Below, in pieces: positions 25,503 through 34,851 of a stretch of DNA of 58,306 nt. The position numbers and the translations under genes were made by a program. The notes beneath the pieces were generated by a model. It had not been told where the DNA came from. It saw only the letters and a list, made by a program, of their open reading frames with translations, and searched no databases. The first letter of the stretch is position 1; each line of letters begins with the position of its first letter. The DNA is from an uncultured Desulfovibrio sp. (GTDB lineage Bacteria > Desulfobacterota > Desulfovibrionia > Desulfovibrionales > Desulfovibrionaceae), in contig NZ_CAJUBO010000017.1 in the NCBI RefSeq assembly GCF_910584445.1, forward strand, positions 1 through 58,306, in the 5' to 3' direction.

Positions 25503-26693
25503 TCAGCTGCGGATCTCCGCCCTGGGCGGCACGATGCCGGGGCCTGTCTCAAGCGCGGCCCGGTAGGCGGCCATGGCCGTTTCCAGATAATCCCGCGCGG
25601 CGGAATAGCCGCCCGTGGTCATGAGGCCCCGGTCAAGCGCGTACAGGCCCGCCAGCGCGTCGGCCCAGTCCACCCAGCCCATGTGCCCGATGCGGACGAT
25701 GCGCCCCTTGAGCTGATCCTGGCCCCCGGCCATGCACACCCCGTATTCCTTCTGGGCCACGCGCAGCACGTCGCCGCCCTTCACCCCCTCGGGCAGGCGC
25801 ACGCTGGTGAGTCCCCAGGCGAAATGCTCCCTGGCGAAGAGTTCAAGCCCCATGGCCCGGGCGCCCGCGCGCACGAGCATGGTCAGTGCCCATTGCTTGG
25901 CATAGACCGCTTCCAGGCCGTTTTCGAGCAGCATGTCCAGGCTTGCGTCCAGGCCGACGATGAGATTGACCGGCGTTGTGAACAGCGTCTGCCCCTTGAG
26001 CACGTTGTCGCGCTCCCCGGGCAGGTCGAAATAGAAGCAGCCGGGCCGCGTGGCCCCGGCCCGTTCCCAGGCGCGGGGCGAAAGCGCCAGCAGGGCGAGG
26101 CCCGGCGGCAGCATGAGTCCTTTTTGCGAACCCGTGAGCAGGCAGTCGATGTTCCATGCATCCATGGGGCAGGGGGAGATGCCCACCGCCGAAATGCCGT
26201 CGGCCACCAGCAGGGTTTCGCGGCCGGCCATGCGTTCCGCCACCTCCCGCACGGGGTGCCGCACACCCGTGGAGGTCTCGCACACCTGGAGGAGCACGCC
26301 GCGGATGGCCGGGTCCGCCTCCAGGGCGGCGGCCACGTCTTCCGGGCGCACCGCCTCGCCCCACGGCACCTGAAGGCTCGTCACCAAAAGCCCGCGCGAA
26401 GCGGCGATGGCGCGCCAGCGCTCGCCGAACTTGCCGCCTTCGACCACGAGGACCCTGTCGCCGGGGCTGAAGAGCGAATACACGGCGGCGGTCATGGCGC
26501 CGGTGCCGGAGCAGGAAAGCGGCAGCACCGGGCCTTCGGTGCCGAAAAGGCGGCGCAGTTTTTCCTGCACCCGGTCCATGATGGCGGTGAACTCTCCCTT
26601 GCGGTGATGGATCATGTCCCTGGCAAGCGCGAGGCGCACGCGTTCGGGCAGCGGGGTGGGACCGGGAGTGAGCAGGCGGGTCTTGTTGAACAT
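25503..26693 (-). CDS. Class V aminotransferase (serine-pyruvate/alanine-glyoxylate type)
   Basis: PLP-dependent aminotransferase, 396 aa. It begins LLTPGPTPLPERV, typical of the serine-glyoxylate/alanine-glyoxylate group. The PLP lysine lies in LLTGSQKGLMLPPG (about residue 194) and the cofactor Asp in LLVADGISAVG. A short C-terminal extension follows the catalytic domain. The start at 26693 has a GGAG site. It follows the rlmI-like gene with a gap of 32 bases. The amino donor cannot be decided from sequence. Confidence 0.88.
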   Translation of the reverse strand: MFNKTRLLTPGPTPLPERVRLALARDMIHHRKGEFTAIMDRVQEKLRRLFGTEGPVLPLSCSGTGAMTAAVYSLFSPGDRVLVVEGGKFGERWRAIAASRGLLVTSLQVPWGEAVRPEDVAAALEADPAIRGVLLQVCETSTGVRHPVREVAERMAGRETLLVADGISAVGISPCPMDAWNIDCLLTGSQKGLMLPPGLALLALSPRAWERAGATRPGCFYFDLPGERDNVLKGQTLFTTPVNLIVGLDASLDMLLENGLEAVYAKQWALTMLVRAGARAMGLELFAREHFAWGLTSVRLPEGVKGGDVLRVAQKEYGVCMAGGQDQLKGRIVRIGHMGWVDWADALAGLYALDRGLMTTGGYSAARDYLETAMAAYRAALETGPGIVPPRAEIRS

Positions 26694-26725
26694 GCGGGAT
26701 CTCCGGGAACTGGCCGCGCCGGTTT

Positions 26726-27910
26726 TCAGTCGAACCGGGCGATGCGGCATTTGAGGTAGGCCGTTTCGGGCATGGCGGCATGGACGGGATGATCCGGCCC
26801 CTGTCCGCCCGCATGCAGTATCCGCGCCGGGCGGCCGAGCCGGGCGGCGGCGCGGGCGATGCAGCGGCCGAGTTCGTCCGCCTCGAGATGATGCGAACAG
26901 GACGAGGTGGCGAGGATGCCGCCGGGCGCGAGCAGGCTGGCGGCCAGAAGGTTGATCTTGCGGTAGGCGGCGAGGCCCTGGGCCGCGTCTTTCCTGCGCT
27001 TGATGAAGGCCGGGGGATCAAGGCTGACGAGGGAGAAACGCCTGCCGGAGGCGGCCAGTTCGCTAAGGCGCTGGAAGGCGTCGCCCTGGATGGCCGTCAT
27101 GGCGCCGGAAAGGCCCGGGGCATTGGCTTCCAGATTGCGGCGGCAGAGGTCGAGCGCCGGCTCCGAGGCGTCGAGAAAGGTCACGGAGGCGGCGCCGTGC
27201 GCCGCGGCGGTGACGCCGAAGCCGCCGGCATAGGAAAAAATGTCGAGCACATCCGCGCCCGCGGCGTAGCGGGCGAACTCGCGCCGGTTGGCGCGCTGGT
27301 CATAGAACCAGCCCGTCTTTTGTCCGCGCGCGGCGGGCACCGTGAACCGGCAGCCGTTTTCCGGCACTTCCAGAAATTCCGGCACAGGTCCCAGGGTCTC
27401 GTCTTCCCGCCCCAGCCCCTCCAGCCCCCGGGCCGGGATATCGTTGTCGAACCGGAGGGAGACGGGCCGGAGCAGTTCCTCAAGGCAGCGGACAAGGAGC
27501 GGCTTGCGGGCTTCCATGGCCGCCGTGCCGATCTGGAGCGTGAGGTGGTCGCCGTAGCGGTCGATGATCAGGCCGGGGAGAAGATCGCCCTCGCCATGGC
27601 AGAGCCGGTACCACGGCCCGGAAAAGCGGCGCTGGCGCATGTCCAGGGCCTGGGCCAGGCGTTCGCGGAGCAGGGCTTCGTCCAGCGGCGTCCCGGGGGT
27701 GCGGCTGTGCAGGCGGCCGCAGATAAGCGAGCCGGGATTGACGCAGAGGCTGCCCAGCGGCTTGCCGCGCGCGTCCAGCAGAGTGGCCTCCTCGCCGGGG
27801 GCAAAGTCCGCGAGCGGGCTTTTGCGCGTGTCCACCTCATTGGAAAAGACCCAGAGGTGGCCCGCGCGGATGCGCCGGTCTTCATCCTTTTTCAGGACGA
27901 GCGTACGCAT
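26726..27910 (-). CDS. rlmI: 23S rRNA m5C methyltransferase, RlmI-like
   Basis: 394-aa SAM-dependent methyltransferase. Residues 1-75 form a PUA-type RNA-binding domain (RIRAGHLWVFSNEVD). An intermediate region contains GLIIDRYGDHLTLQ, and the Rossmann domain has DVLDIFSYAGGFG and the motif SLDPPAFIKRRK. This order matches RlmI, which methylates C1962 of 23S rRNA. The start codon lies three bases after the upstream gene's stop, so translation is likely coupled. Confidence 0.85.
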   Translation of the reverse strand: MRTLVLKKDEDRRIRAGHLWVFSNEVDTRKSPLADFAPGEEATLLDARGKPLGSLCVNPGSLICGRLHSRTPGTPLDEALLRERLAQALDMRQRRFSGPWYRLCHGEGDLLPGLIIDRYGDHLTLQIGTAAMEARKPLLVRCLEELLRPVSLRFDNDIPARGLEGLGREDETLGPVPEFLEVPENGCRFTVPAARGQKTGWFYDQRANRREFARYAAGADVLDIFSYAGGFGVTAAAHGAASVTFLDASEPALDLCRRNLEANAPGLSGAMTAIQGDAFQRLSELAASGRRFSLVSLDPPAFIKRRKDAAQGLAAYRKINLLAASLLAPGGILATSSCSHHLEADELGRCIARAAARLGRPARILHAGGQGPDHPVHAAMPETAYLKCRIARFD

Positions 27911-27913
27911 GGG

Positions 27914-29584
27914 TCAGCGTTCTCCCCGCCGGGAGGCGCCCAGTGCCTGGATGTGGCGGATGCTTTCCTCAAGCGTGCGCCGGCCCGGTTCGGCCGTGGC
28001 GCTGAAGAGTGCGCCGGCATCGCCGTCGCCCGCCTTCAGGAGCGCCTCCAGCAGGGTGAAGGGGGCGCGGCCCCGGAGGACGAGGGTGCCCGGGCGTTCG
28101 ACAAAGGTCTCCAGGGCGGCGCGCAGGGTCGCGTTTTCCGGAGTGTCGGCCGAGCAAAAGCGCGCAAGCCCCACCTTGATGACCATCATGGCCGCGTCGG
28201 CCGACGGCATGAACCCGTTGGCAAGGTAGGCGAACAGCCCCGCGTCGGTGTAGCGGAGCGAGAGGTCGCTGTAGGTGCCGCGCAGGATGTCTTCAGGCGA
28301 AGCGTGGCCGCCTGACGCGAGCGTGACGCCATAGTCCAGCGTGCCGAGTCCGCGGAGCGTGAGGCTCCCCGTGTGCTGTTCCGGTGGCGGCGCGGTGGCG
28401 TTGCGGGGACCGGTGCCGCGCACGGCCGCCGTGGCGTCGAGCACAAGGAGGGACAGGCCGGGGAAGCGAAGCCCGGTGGCGTCCTCCAGCGGAAACACGG
28501 GCATGGAGAGGCCTTCGATGACGAGCGTCTGATCGAGCGGGGCGTTGGAACGCCAGACGCTGCTGCACCGCTTCAGGCGGAGGGCGTGCCGTTCCTCAAG
28601 GGAACCGGCCTGGTCCACGGAGAGGGCCAGATCCGTGACGACAAGCTCGCCCACCAGCGGTTCTGGCCCGGAAACGAGCGCCTCCAGCGCCGTCCGGAGC
28701 CGCCCCGCTGACGGCGACGCGACGCCAGGCTCCCGAAGGAAGGCGCGCAAGCGCTCCTTTTCCGGCAGGACAACGGCGAGGTATTCCAGCGAAGCCAGGG
28801 CGAATCTCTGCCCGTCGGGAAGCGTGGCGCGGATATCCCTGAAGCGTTCTTCCGCCACGCGGCGCCCTTCCTTGCCCAGCAGGCAGGACTCCGCGCAGGA
28901 GGCGGAAAGCCGCGTTTTCCCGTCGGCCATCTTCATGTCCATGGTCATGTCGCCAAGGCGCAGGCGCTCCACGGCGATGCCATAGATGACGTCAAGGGCG
29001 TCGGGAGCCTTGCCGGAGGCGTCGGGCGCGCCGGCCGCGCCGGCCGCAAGGGCGCGGAGCAGGCTCGTGTCCGCGCGCAGGCCCTCTGCCTCGCCCGCGC
29101 GGAGCGTGCCTGTCAGAACGAGGTCGGGCGTGGTCACGGTTTCGGTCAGGTCGCGGATGCGGGCGCTGTCGGCCACAGGCAGAAGGGTCGGCTCCGCATC
29201 GGCGCCCGGCAGCAGGAAGCGGCCCAGAGGGGTGGTCAGGAGCACGGCGCGAAGGGTGAGCCTGAGCGAAAGCTCTTCAGTCCGGGTGAAGAAGGTGACG
29301 GACGGCGGGGAGGAGGGCGCCGCCGATGCCGTATCGCGCACTTCCCCGCGGCATTCGATGCCGCCCAGAACGAGCGTGCGGGAGAGCGGTGAAAACCGCA
29401 CTTCCCGTACGCGTGGCGGCGCGACCGTCACGCCCGGCTCGTGCGGCAGGACGGCGGGAAGCTCCGCGATCTGCCGGCGCACCGCGTCCTCCACAAGGGA
29501 GGGCACGACGGCGCACACAAGGGCCGCGCAGGCCGCCAGGAGCAGGAGCGCGGCAACGGCGGCGCGGCGATATGCTGTTTTCAT
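27914..29584 (-). CDS. Periplasmic/membrane-anchored hypothetical protein, AsmA-like appearance
   Basis: 556-aa protein with an N-terminal signal anchor (AAVAALLLLAACAALVCAVV, residues 8-27) and a long beta-rich periplasmic part with repeated phrases of the type LVLTGTLRAG and LTLRGLGTLDYG. No catalytic motif is seen. The repeated 'LxLxGL' style recalls AsmA/DUF748-like proteins that act at the envelope, but I cannot assign a family with confidence. ATG 29584 follows AAAGGAA. It heads the long minus-strand run and is divergent from mgtE. Confidence 0.7.
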   Translation of the reverse strand: MKTAYRRAAVAALLLLAACAALVCAVVPSLVEDAVRRQIAELPAVLPHEPGVTVAPPRVREVRFSPLSRTLVLGGIECRGEVRDTASAAPSSPPSVTFFTRTEELSLRLTLRAVLLTTPLGRFLLPGADAEPTLLPVADSARIRDLTETVTTPDLVLTGTLRAGEAEGLRADTSLLRALAAGAAGAPDASGKAPDALDVIYGIAVERLRLGDMTMDMKMADGKTRLSASCAESCLLGKEGRRVAEERFRDIRATLPDGQRFALASLEYLAVVLPEKERLRAFLREPGVASPSAGRLRTALEALVSGPEPLVGELVVTDLALSVDQAGSLEERHALRLKRCSSVWRSNAPLDQTLVIEGLSMPVFPLEDATGLRFPGLSLLVLDATAAVRGTGPRNATAPPPEQHTGSLTLRGLGTLDYGVTLASGGHASPEDILRGTYSDLSLRYTDAGLFAYLANGFMPSADAAMMVIKVGLARFCSADTPENATLRAALETFVERPGTLVLRGRAPFTLLEALLKAGDGDAGALFSATAEPGRRTLEESIRHIQALGASRRGER

Positions 29585-29657
29585 GTCGTTCCTTTTTTGT
29601 TGCCGGCGGTCTTGCCATCGCACCGGGGGTGCCCCGCATGGGGGGCGGCGCCGGGGC

Positions 29658-29686
29658 TTGTCCCGTACCGGGGGGCATGCTATAGC
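29658..29686 (+). promoter_or_regulatory. Possible sigma-70 promoter of mgtE
   Basis: TTGTCC, a 17-base spacer and TATAGC lie about 127 bases before the mgtE ATG. The leader shows no convincing magnesium riboswitch. The match is moderate. Confidence 0.35.
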
Positions 29687-29813
29687 CATCAATTGCCGCC
29701 ATGGTGGCGGTGGGGACGGACTTCATGCTCCGGTCGCATCCGCAGGCACCGGGTCTTCATAAAATGCCCCGCCCCGTGCGTCAAGAACGCCGCCGGCCGG
29801 TAAAGGAGCCGAA

Positions 29814-31259
29814 ATGACCGATTCTGGCGCCGAGAGGCATGGCGTCCTGCCGGACGCTCCGAAGGCTCCGGGCGCGGAGGGGGCTTCCGGCGCCGCCGCT
29901 GCGCCGGGTGGCGCCGTGCCCCGGGAAAACGGCGAACGGGCCGAACCCCACGGACTCAGCCTGCCCGAAGTCTGCCGGGAGGCCGGGGAAGAGGCGGAAT
30001 TCATCCACCCCGCCGACCTTGCCGACCATCTGGAAAATCTCAGCCTGGAAAAACGGGTCTGCGCGCTCAGGCACATGCCCAAGGAGGACGCCGCCGAGGC
30101 CCTTGCCGAGCTGGAAGGCAACGTGGCCGTGGATGTCCTCGAGAACCTCGATGCGGACGTGGCGGCCCAGATCATCGCGGAAATGGCGCCGGACGACGCG
30201 GCCGACGTGCTGGACGAACTGGACGAGGGGCACCGCGACGTCCTGCTCGAAAAGCTCGCCAGGGAAGATTCCGAAGAACTCCGCAACCTGCTGAATTTTG
30301 ACCCGGACTCCGCCGCCGGCGTCATGAACACGGAGCTTATCCTGCTGGAGCAGGACCTGACCGTGGACGAGGCCATCGCCCATATCCGGCGTGAGATGGC
30401 GGACAAGGAAAGCCCCTATTACGGCTATGTGGTGGACGGCCGCGATGTGCTGGTGGGCGTCCTTTCCCTGCGCGACCTCATGCTCGCCCGGCCGGGAACC
30501 ATAGTGGGGGATGCCGTGGCCGGGCAGAACGTGGTCAGCGTCACCTACGACACGGACAAGGGCGAGGTCGCCAACCTGCTTTCGCACTACAACTATCTTG
30601 CCATGCCCGTGGTGGACTACGAGGGGCACATCATGGGCGTGGTCACCTACGACGACATCATGGACATCATCCATGACGAGGCGAGCGCGGACATGCTCGG
30701 CATGGTCGGCGCGGACCCGGAGGAAAGCGTGGACACCCCCTGGCTGGAGAGCGTTCGCAAGCGCCTGCCCTGGCTGGTGGTCAACATGCTCAATTCCGCC
30801 TTTTCGGCCTCGGTGGTCTATATGTTCGAGGGCACCATCGCCCAGATGGCCGTGCTCGCCGTGCTCATGCCCATGGTCGCCAACCAGGCGGGCAATACGG
30901 GCCAGCAGGCCCTGGCTGTCATGATCCGCCAGCTCGCCACGGACAGGTTCGATCATCGCAAGGCATGGAAGGCCGTCCTGCGCGAAGGCAAGATCGGCCT
31001 CGCCACCGGCCTGTTCATGGCCGGGTCCTCCTTTCTCGGGGCATGGTGGTTCACGGGGAACCGCCTGGTGGGGTGCGTCATGGGCGGCGCCATCCTCTGC
31101 GACATGATCCTCGGGGCCGTGGCGGGCGGGTCCATCCCCCTGATTTTCCGCGCCCTGGGGCGCGATCCGGCCCAGGCGTCGAGCATTTTCCTCACCACGC
31201 TCACCGACGGCGCGGGCTTTTTCATCTTTCTCGGCCTCGCCTCGCTGTTCCTGTTCTGA
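29814..31259 (+). CDS. mgtE: Magnesium transporter MgtE
   Basis: 481-aa Mg2+ channel. After a disordered N-terminus of about 60 residues it has the MgtE N domain (residues about 65-165), two CBS domains (about 170-300; MVDYEGHIMGVVTYDDIMDI-like end), and a five-helix pore domain. The pore carries the selectivity stretch MPMVANQAGNTGQQ. The N and CBS domains close the pore when cytosolic Mg2+ is high. ATG 29814 lies after AAAGGAG. It is followed after 105 bases by the ybhG-like gene. Confidence 0.93.
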   Translation: MTDSGAERHGVLPDAPKAPGAEGASGAAAAPGGAVPRENGERAEPHGLSLPEVCREAGEEAEFIHPADLADHLENLSLEKRVCALRHMPKEDAAEALAELEGNVAVDVLENLDADVAAQIIAEMAPDDAADVLDELDEGHRDVLLEKLAREDSEELRNLLNFDPDSAAGVMNTELILLEQDLTVDEAIAHIRREMADKESPYYGYVVDGRDVLVGVLSLRDLMLARPGTIVGDAVAGQNVVSVTYDTDKGEVANLLSHYNYLAMPVVDYEGHIMGVVTYDDIMDIIHDEASADMLGMVGADPEESVDTPWLESVRKRLPWLVVNMLNSAFSASVVYMFEGTIAQMAVLAVLMPMVANQAGNTGQQALAVMIRQLATDRFDHRKAWKAVLREGKIGLATGLFMAGSSFLGAWWFTGNRLVGCVMGGAILCDMILGAVAGGSIPLIFRALGRDPAQASSIFLTTLTDGAGFFIFLGLASLFLF

Positions 31260-31364
31260 ACGACGCCGCTCTGGACGCCGGCGACGGCCGGGGCTATCGT
31301 GGAAAGGCGGCGCGCGCACACAGAGACGCGCTTAGCAAGGCAAAAGTAGGACAAAGCCAAGGAT

Positions 31365-32375
31365 ATGCCTATGGCGCTTTCCCGCATGGCAAGGGGGCTT
31401 CTTCTCGGCGCCCTTGCGCTCGCCTGTCTGGGCGGCGGCCTGTGGGGCTGGAAGCTCTATGAGGGCCGCCACGGCAAGGGCCTGACCCTGTACGGCAATG
31501 TGGATATCCGGCAGGTGGATCTCGGTTTCCGCGTGGGCGGGCGCATCGCCGCCGTGCTTGTGGACGAGGGCGATGCCGTGACCGAGGGCCAGCCCCTGGC
31601 CCGTCTGGATGCCGATCTGCTGCTCCAGCAGCGCGATCAGGCGGCGGCCGGGCTTGCCGGGCAAAAGGCTGATCTGGCGCGCCTTGAACGCGGCTACCGC
31701 ACGGAAGAGGTCGCCCAGGCCCGGGCGCAGGTGGCGGCGGCGCGGGCCGTGGCGGAAAATGCGGCCATCAATCTTCATCGCGTCTCCACCATGCGCGCCA
31801 GCAACGCCATCTCGCAGAAGGAACTGGACAATGCCCGCGCTTCCGACCGCGAGGCCACGGCGCGTCTGCGTTCCGCCCAGGACCAGCTCGACATGCTCCT
31901 GTCCGGCTACCGCGAAGAGGACGTCCTTGCCCAGCGCGCGGCCGTGGCCGCCGCCGAGGCCGAACTGCGCCATGCCGAGATCCAGCTGGCGGACGGCGTT
32001 CTCCATGCGCCGCAAAAGGGCATCGTCCTCACGCGGGCGCGCGAGGCCGGGTCCATCGTCCAGCCGGGGCAGACCGTCTATACCCTCACGCTCACCCATC
32101 CGGTGTGGCTGCGCGCCTATGTGGACGAGCCGAACCTCGGCCGGATCAGGCCGGGCATGCCCGTGCGCGTGGCCGTGGACGCCGCGCCGGGCAGGACCTT
32201 TCCCGGCACGGTGGGCTTCATCTCGCCCACGGCAGAGTTTACGCCCAAGACCGTCGAGACGCGCGAGGTGCGTACCGCTCTGGTCTATCGCCTGCGTATC
32301 CGGGCTGAAGACCCGGAAAACGTCATGCGCCAGGGCATGCCCGTGACCATTTTCGCGGAACCCGCCGCGCCATGA
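31365..32375 (+). CDS. HlyD/YbhG-type membrane fusion protein
   Basis: 336-aa periplasmic adaptor anchored by an N-terminal helix (RGLLLGALALACLGGGLWGW). It has the biotinyl-lipoyl-like halves (NVDIRQVDLGFRVGGRI and LHAPQKGIVLTRAREAGSIV) flanking a long Ala/Glu/Arg-rich coiled-coil hairpin (about residues 85-205). It would link the inner-membrane ABC-2 exporter to the outside. ATG 31365 follows AAGGAT; ATG 31371 is an alternative. It overlaps the double ATPase gene by four bases. Confidence 0.88.
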   Translation: MPMALSRMARGLLLGALALACLGGGLWGWKLYEGRHGKGLTLYGNVDIRQVDLGFRVGGRIAAVLVDEGDAVTEGQPLARLDADLLLQQRDQAAAGLAGQKADLARLERGYRTEEVAQARAQVAAARAVAENAAINLHRVSTMRASNAISQKELDNARASDREATARLRSAQDQLDMLLSGYREEDVLAQRAAVAAAEAELRHAEIQLADGVLHAPQKGIVLTRAREAGSIVQPGQTVYTLTLTHPVWLRAYVDEPNLGRIRPGMPVRVAVDAAPGRTFPGTVGFISPTAEFTPKTVETREVRTALVYRLRIRAEDPENVMRQGMPVTIFAEPAAP

Positions 32376-34195
32376 GTTCCGCGCCCGTGGCGGCGTCCGT
32401 CCGGAGCGGTTCCGCCGACTCCCCGGCGTCCGGCGTCGCGGACGTCCCGGCCGTTGTCCTTGACGGCGTGCGTATGGCCTTCGGTTCGGGCAGGAGGCGG
32501 ACGGAGGCGCTCCGGGGGGTCACGGCGCGCATCCCCGCCGGGCGCATCACCGGACTTGTGGGACCCGACGCCTCGGGCAAGACCACGCTCATGCGTCTTT
32601 TGGCCGGTCTCATGACGCCCGCGGGCGGCACGCTCCGCATCTTCGGCCTCTCCCCTGAAGAGCTTTTGCGGCGCGAACCCAACAGCATCGGTTACATGCC
32701 GCAGCGCTTCGGCCTGTACGAGGACCTCAGCGTCATGGCGAACCTGCGGCTCTACGCCAGCCTGCGCGGCGTGGGGGAGGAGGCGCGCGAGGCGCTTTTC
32801 CGCAGGCTGCTCGCCTTTACCTCGCTCGGGCCGTTCACGGAGCGCCTTGCCGGGCGGCTCTCCGGCGGCATGAAGCAGAAGCTGGGCATCGCCTGCGCGC
32901 TTCTGGGCGCGCCGCGTCTGCTCTTGCTCGACGAGCCGGGGGTGGGCGTCGATCCGCAGTCGCGCCGGGAATTGTGGCGCATGGTGCAGGAACTCAGCAC
33001 GGGCGGCATGACCGTACTCTGGTCGACATCCTATCTGGACGAGGCCGAACGCTGCCCCGGCGTCATCATGCTTGACGCCGGAAGGACGCTGTTTGCCGGG
33101 GCGCCGGGCGAACTCACCCGCCGCGCGGAAGGCCGCGTCTTCCTCCTTCGTGACCCGGCGGACGCCGGGAACGGCGGCAACGCGCACAGGGAGGCGCTGG
33201 CGTACTGGAGCATGCGACCGGGCGTGAGCGATGCCCTCATCCAGGGCAGCTCCCTGCGGGTGGTGCTGGCGGCGGACGCGCCGGACACGCTGCGCAAGGA
33301 GGTCCTGGCGCGGGGGGGCAGGCCCGTGCCGCCGCGCCTGGAGGACGCCTATCTCGGCGAGGTGGGGGGCATCGACAAGCGGCCTTCGCCCTACGGGCGC
33401 CTGCCCGTGGCGGGAAGCGCCGGGGCATCCGTCGCGTCCGGCGCGGGCGCGCGCATCGTCGCCAACAGGCTGACCAAGAAGTTCGGCGATTTTGTGGCCG
33501 CCCGCGACATCAGCTTCGAGGTGCGCGCCGGGGAGATTTTCGGCCTGCTGGGTCCCAACGGCGCGGGCAAGTCCACCACCTTTCGCATGCTCTGCGGCCT
33601 GTCGCGGCCCAGCTCGGGGGACTGCGCCGTGGACGGGGTGGACCTGCTCCGTTCCGGCAGCGCCGCGCGCAAGCGTCTGGGCTACATGGCGCAGAAGTTT
33701 TCCCTCTATCCCGACATCACCGTCTGGCAGAATATCACCATAGTTGCGGACCTGTACGGCCTGGACGCCGGAAGGCGCGACGCGCTTTTGCCCGTGCTGG
33801 CCGATGCCCTTGAGCTTACAGGCTGGCTCAGGGCGCGCACGGCCACGCTGCCCCTGGGACTCAAGCAGCGCCTGGCCCTGCTCTGCGCCACGCTCCACGA
33901 GCCGCCCGCGCTTTTTCTGGATGAACCCACCTCCGGCGTGGATGTGCGTACCCGGCGCGATTTCTGGAAGCATATCTCGGCGCTCACGGCGGCGGGCGCG
34001 GCGGTGCTCGTGACCACGCACTTCATGGAGGAGGCGGAGTACTGCGACCGCATCGCCCTTATCTACCGGGGGGCCATGATCAGCGTGGGCACGCCGGACG
34101 AACTCAAGGCCTCGGTCACGGATATGCCCGATCCCACGCTGGAGGACGCGTTCATCGCCCATATTGAGCGCTATGACCGGGAGCATCCGCTCTGA
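32372..34195 (+). CDS. YbhF-type fused double ABC ATPase
   Basis: 607-aa protein with two complete ATPase halves. The first has Walker A GPDASGKTT, signature LSGGMKQKL and Walker B LLLDEPGVGVD. The second has GPNGAGKST, a degenerate signature LPLGLKQRL and ALFLDEPTSGVD; a changed signature in the second half is usual in YbhF relatives. Such ATPases pair with two ABC-2 permeases, which are absent next door but present at 183-2494. ATGA overlap with the adaptor gene shows co-translation. Confidence 0.9.
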   Translation: MSSAPVAASVRSGSADSPASGVADVPAVVLDGVRMAFGSGRRRTEALRGVTARIPAGRITGLVGPDASGKTTLMRLLAGLMTPAGGTLRIFGLSPEELLRREPNSIGYMPQRFGLYEDLSVMANLRLYASLRGVGEEAREALFRRLLAFTSLGPFTERLAGRLSGGMKQKLGIACALLGAPRLLLLDEPGVGVDPQSRRELWRMVQELSTGGMTVLWSTSYLDEAERCPGVIMLDAGRTLFAGAPGELTRRAEGRVFLLRDPADAGNGGNAHREALAYWSMRPGVSDALIQGSSLRVVLAADAPDTLRKEVLARGGRPVPPRLEDAYLGEVGGIDKRPSPYGRLPVAGSAGASVASGAGARIVANRLTKKFGDFVAARDISFEVRAGEIFGLLGPNGAGKSTTFRMLCGLSRPSSGDCAVDGVDLLRSGSAARKRLGYMAQKFSLYPDITVWQNITIVADLYGLDAGRRDALLPVLADALELTGWLRARTATLPLGLKQRLALLCATLHEPPALFLDEPTSGVDVRTRRDFWKHISALTAAGAAVLVTTHFMEEAEYCDRIALIYRGAMISVGTPDELKASVTDMPDPTLEDAFIAHIERYDREHPL

Positions 34196-34343
34196 TCCCG
34201 CCGGCCGGCTCGCCCGCGCGGGCAGGGTTTCGCTCGACTTCCGGCGTCGTGTCCGGTATGCTGCGCCCGTTGTCGCCGCCTGCCCCGCGCGCCCGGCGGT
34301 GCGGGGGCTGCCGGATCACCTCCAGAGGACCAGAGACATCGTC

Positions 34344-34844
34344 ATGTTTTCGCTGTTCACCTATATGGCGCTCATCGTGGGCGTCAACTGGGTCTTTGCC
34401 GTTACGCCGATGCTGGAACTGCCCAATGGCGAGTTCTGGTCCCCGGCATCGCTCATCGTGGGCTTCGTCTTTGTGGTGCGGGATTTTGCCCAGCGCCGCG
34501 TGGGGCACCACATCCTCTGGGCCATGCTCGTGGGCTGCGCCGTGAGCTGGTGGATGGCCTCGCCCCAGCTGGCCGTGGCGAGCGCCGCGGCCTTTGCCGT
34601 GGGCGAACTGGGCGACTGGGCGCTCTTCACCTTCACCCGCAAGCCGTTCTCGCAGCGCATTCTCATCTCCAGCCTGCTGGGCGCGCCGCTGGACAGCCTG
34701 GTGTTCCTGCTCATCATCGGCATTGCCTCGTCCGAGGGCATCGTGGTCATGAGCCTCTCCAAGCTGGCGGGCGCCTTTGTGGTCTTTTTTCTGGTGCGCC
34801 GCCGCGAGCGCCGCGATGCGCTCCCGGCCGGCGCCTCTGTCTGA
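34344..34844 (+). CDS. VUT/DUF165-type queuosine-precursor transporter
   Basis: 166-aa membrane protein with about five hydrophobic helices. It carries the DUF165/YhhQ signature VVRDFAQRRVGHH and the later GELGDWALFTFTRKPFSQRI...GAPLDSLVF pattern. This family imports queuosine precursors such as preQ0/preQ1 or queuine. It converges on tgt with only seven bases between stops, strongly supporting that role. The RBS is weak. The 148 bases between ybhF and this gene hold nothing I recognise. Confidence 0.8.
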   Translation: MFSLFTYMALIVGVNWVFAVTPMLELPNGEFWSPASLIVGFVFVVRDFAQRRVGHHILWAMLVGCAVSWWMASPQLAVASAAAFAVGELGDWALFTFTRKPFSQRILISSLLGAPLDSLVFLLIIGIASSEGIVVMSLSKLAGAFVVFFLVRRRERRDALPAGASV

Positions 34845-34851
34845 GCCGGCG

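Noticed and set aside
29585..29813. Possible M-box magnesium riboswitch before mgtE
   Set aside because: The leader is short and lacks the conserved M-box landmarks; only a plain promoter candidate is seen.
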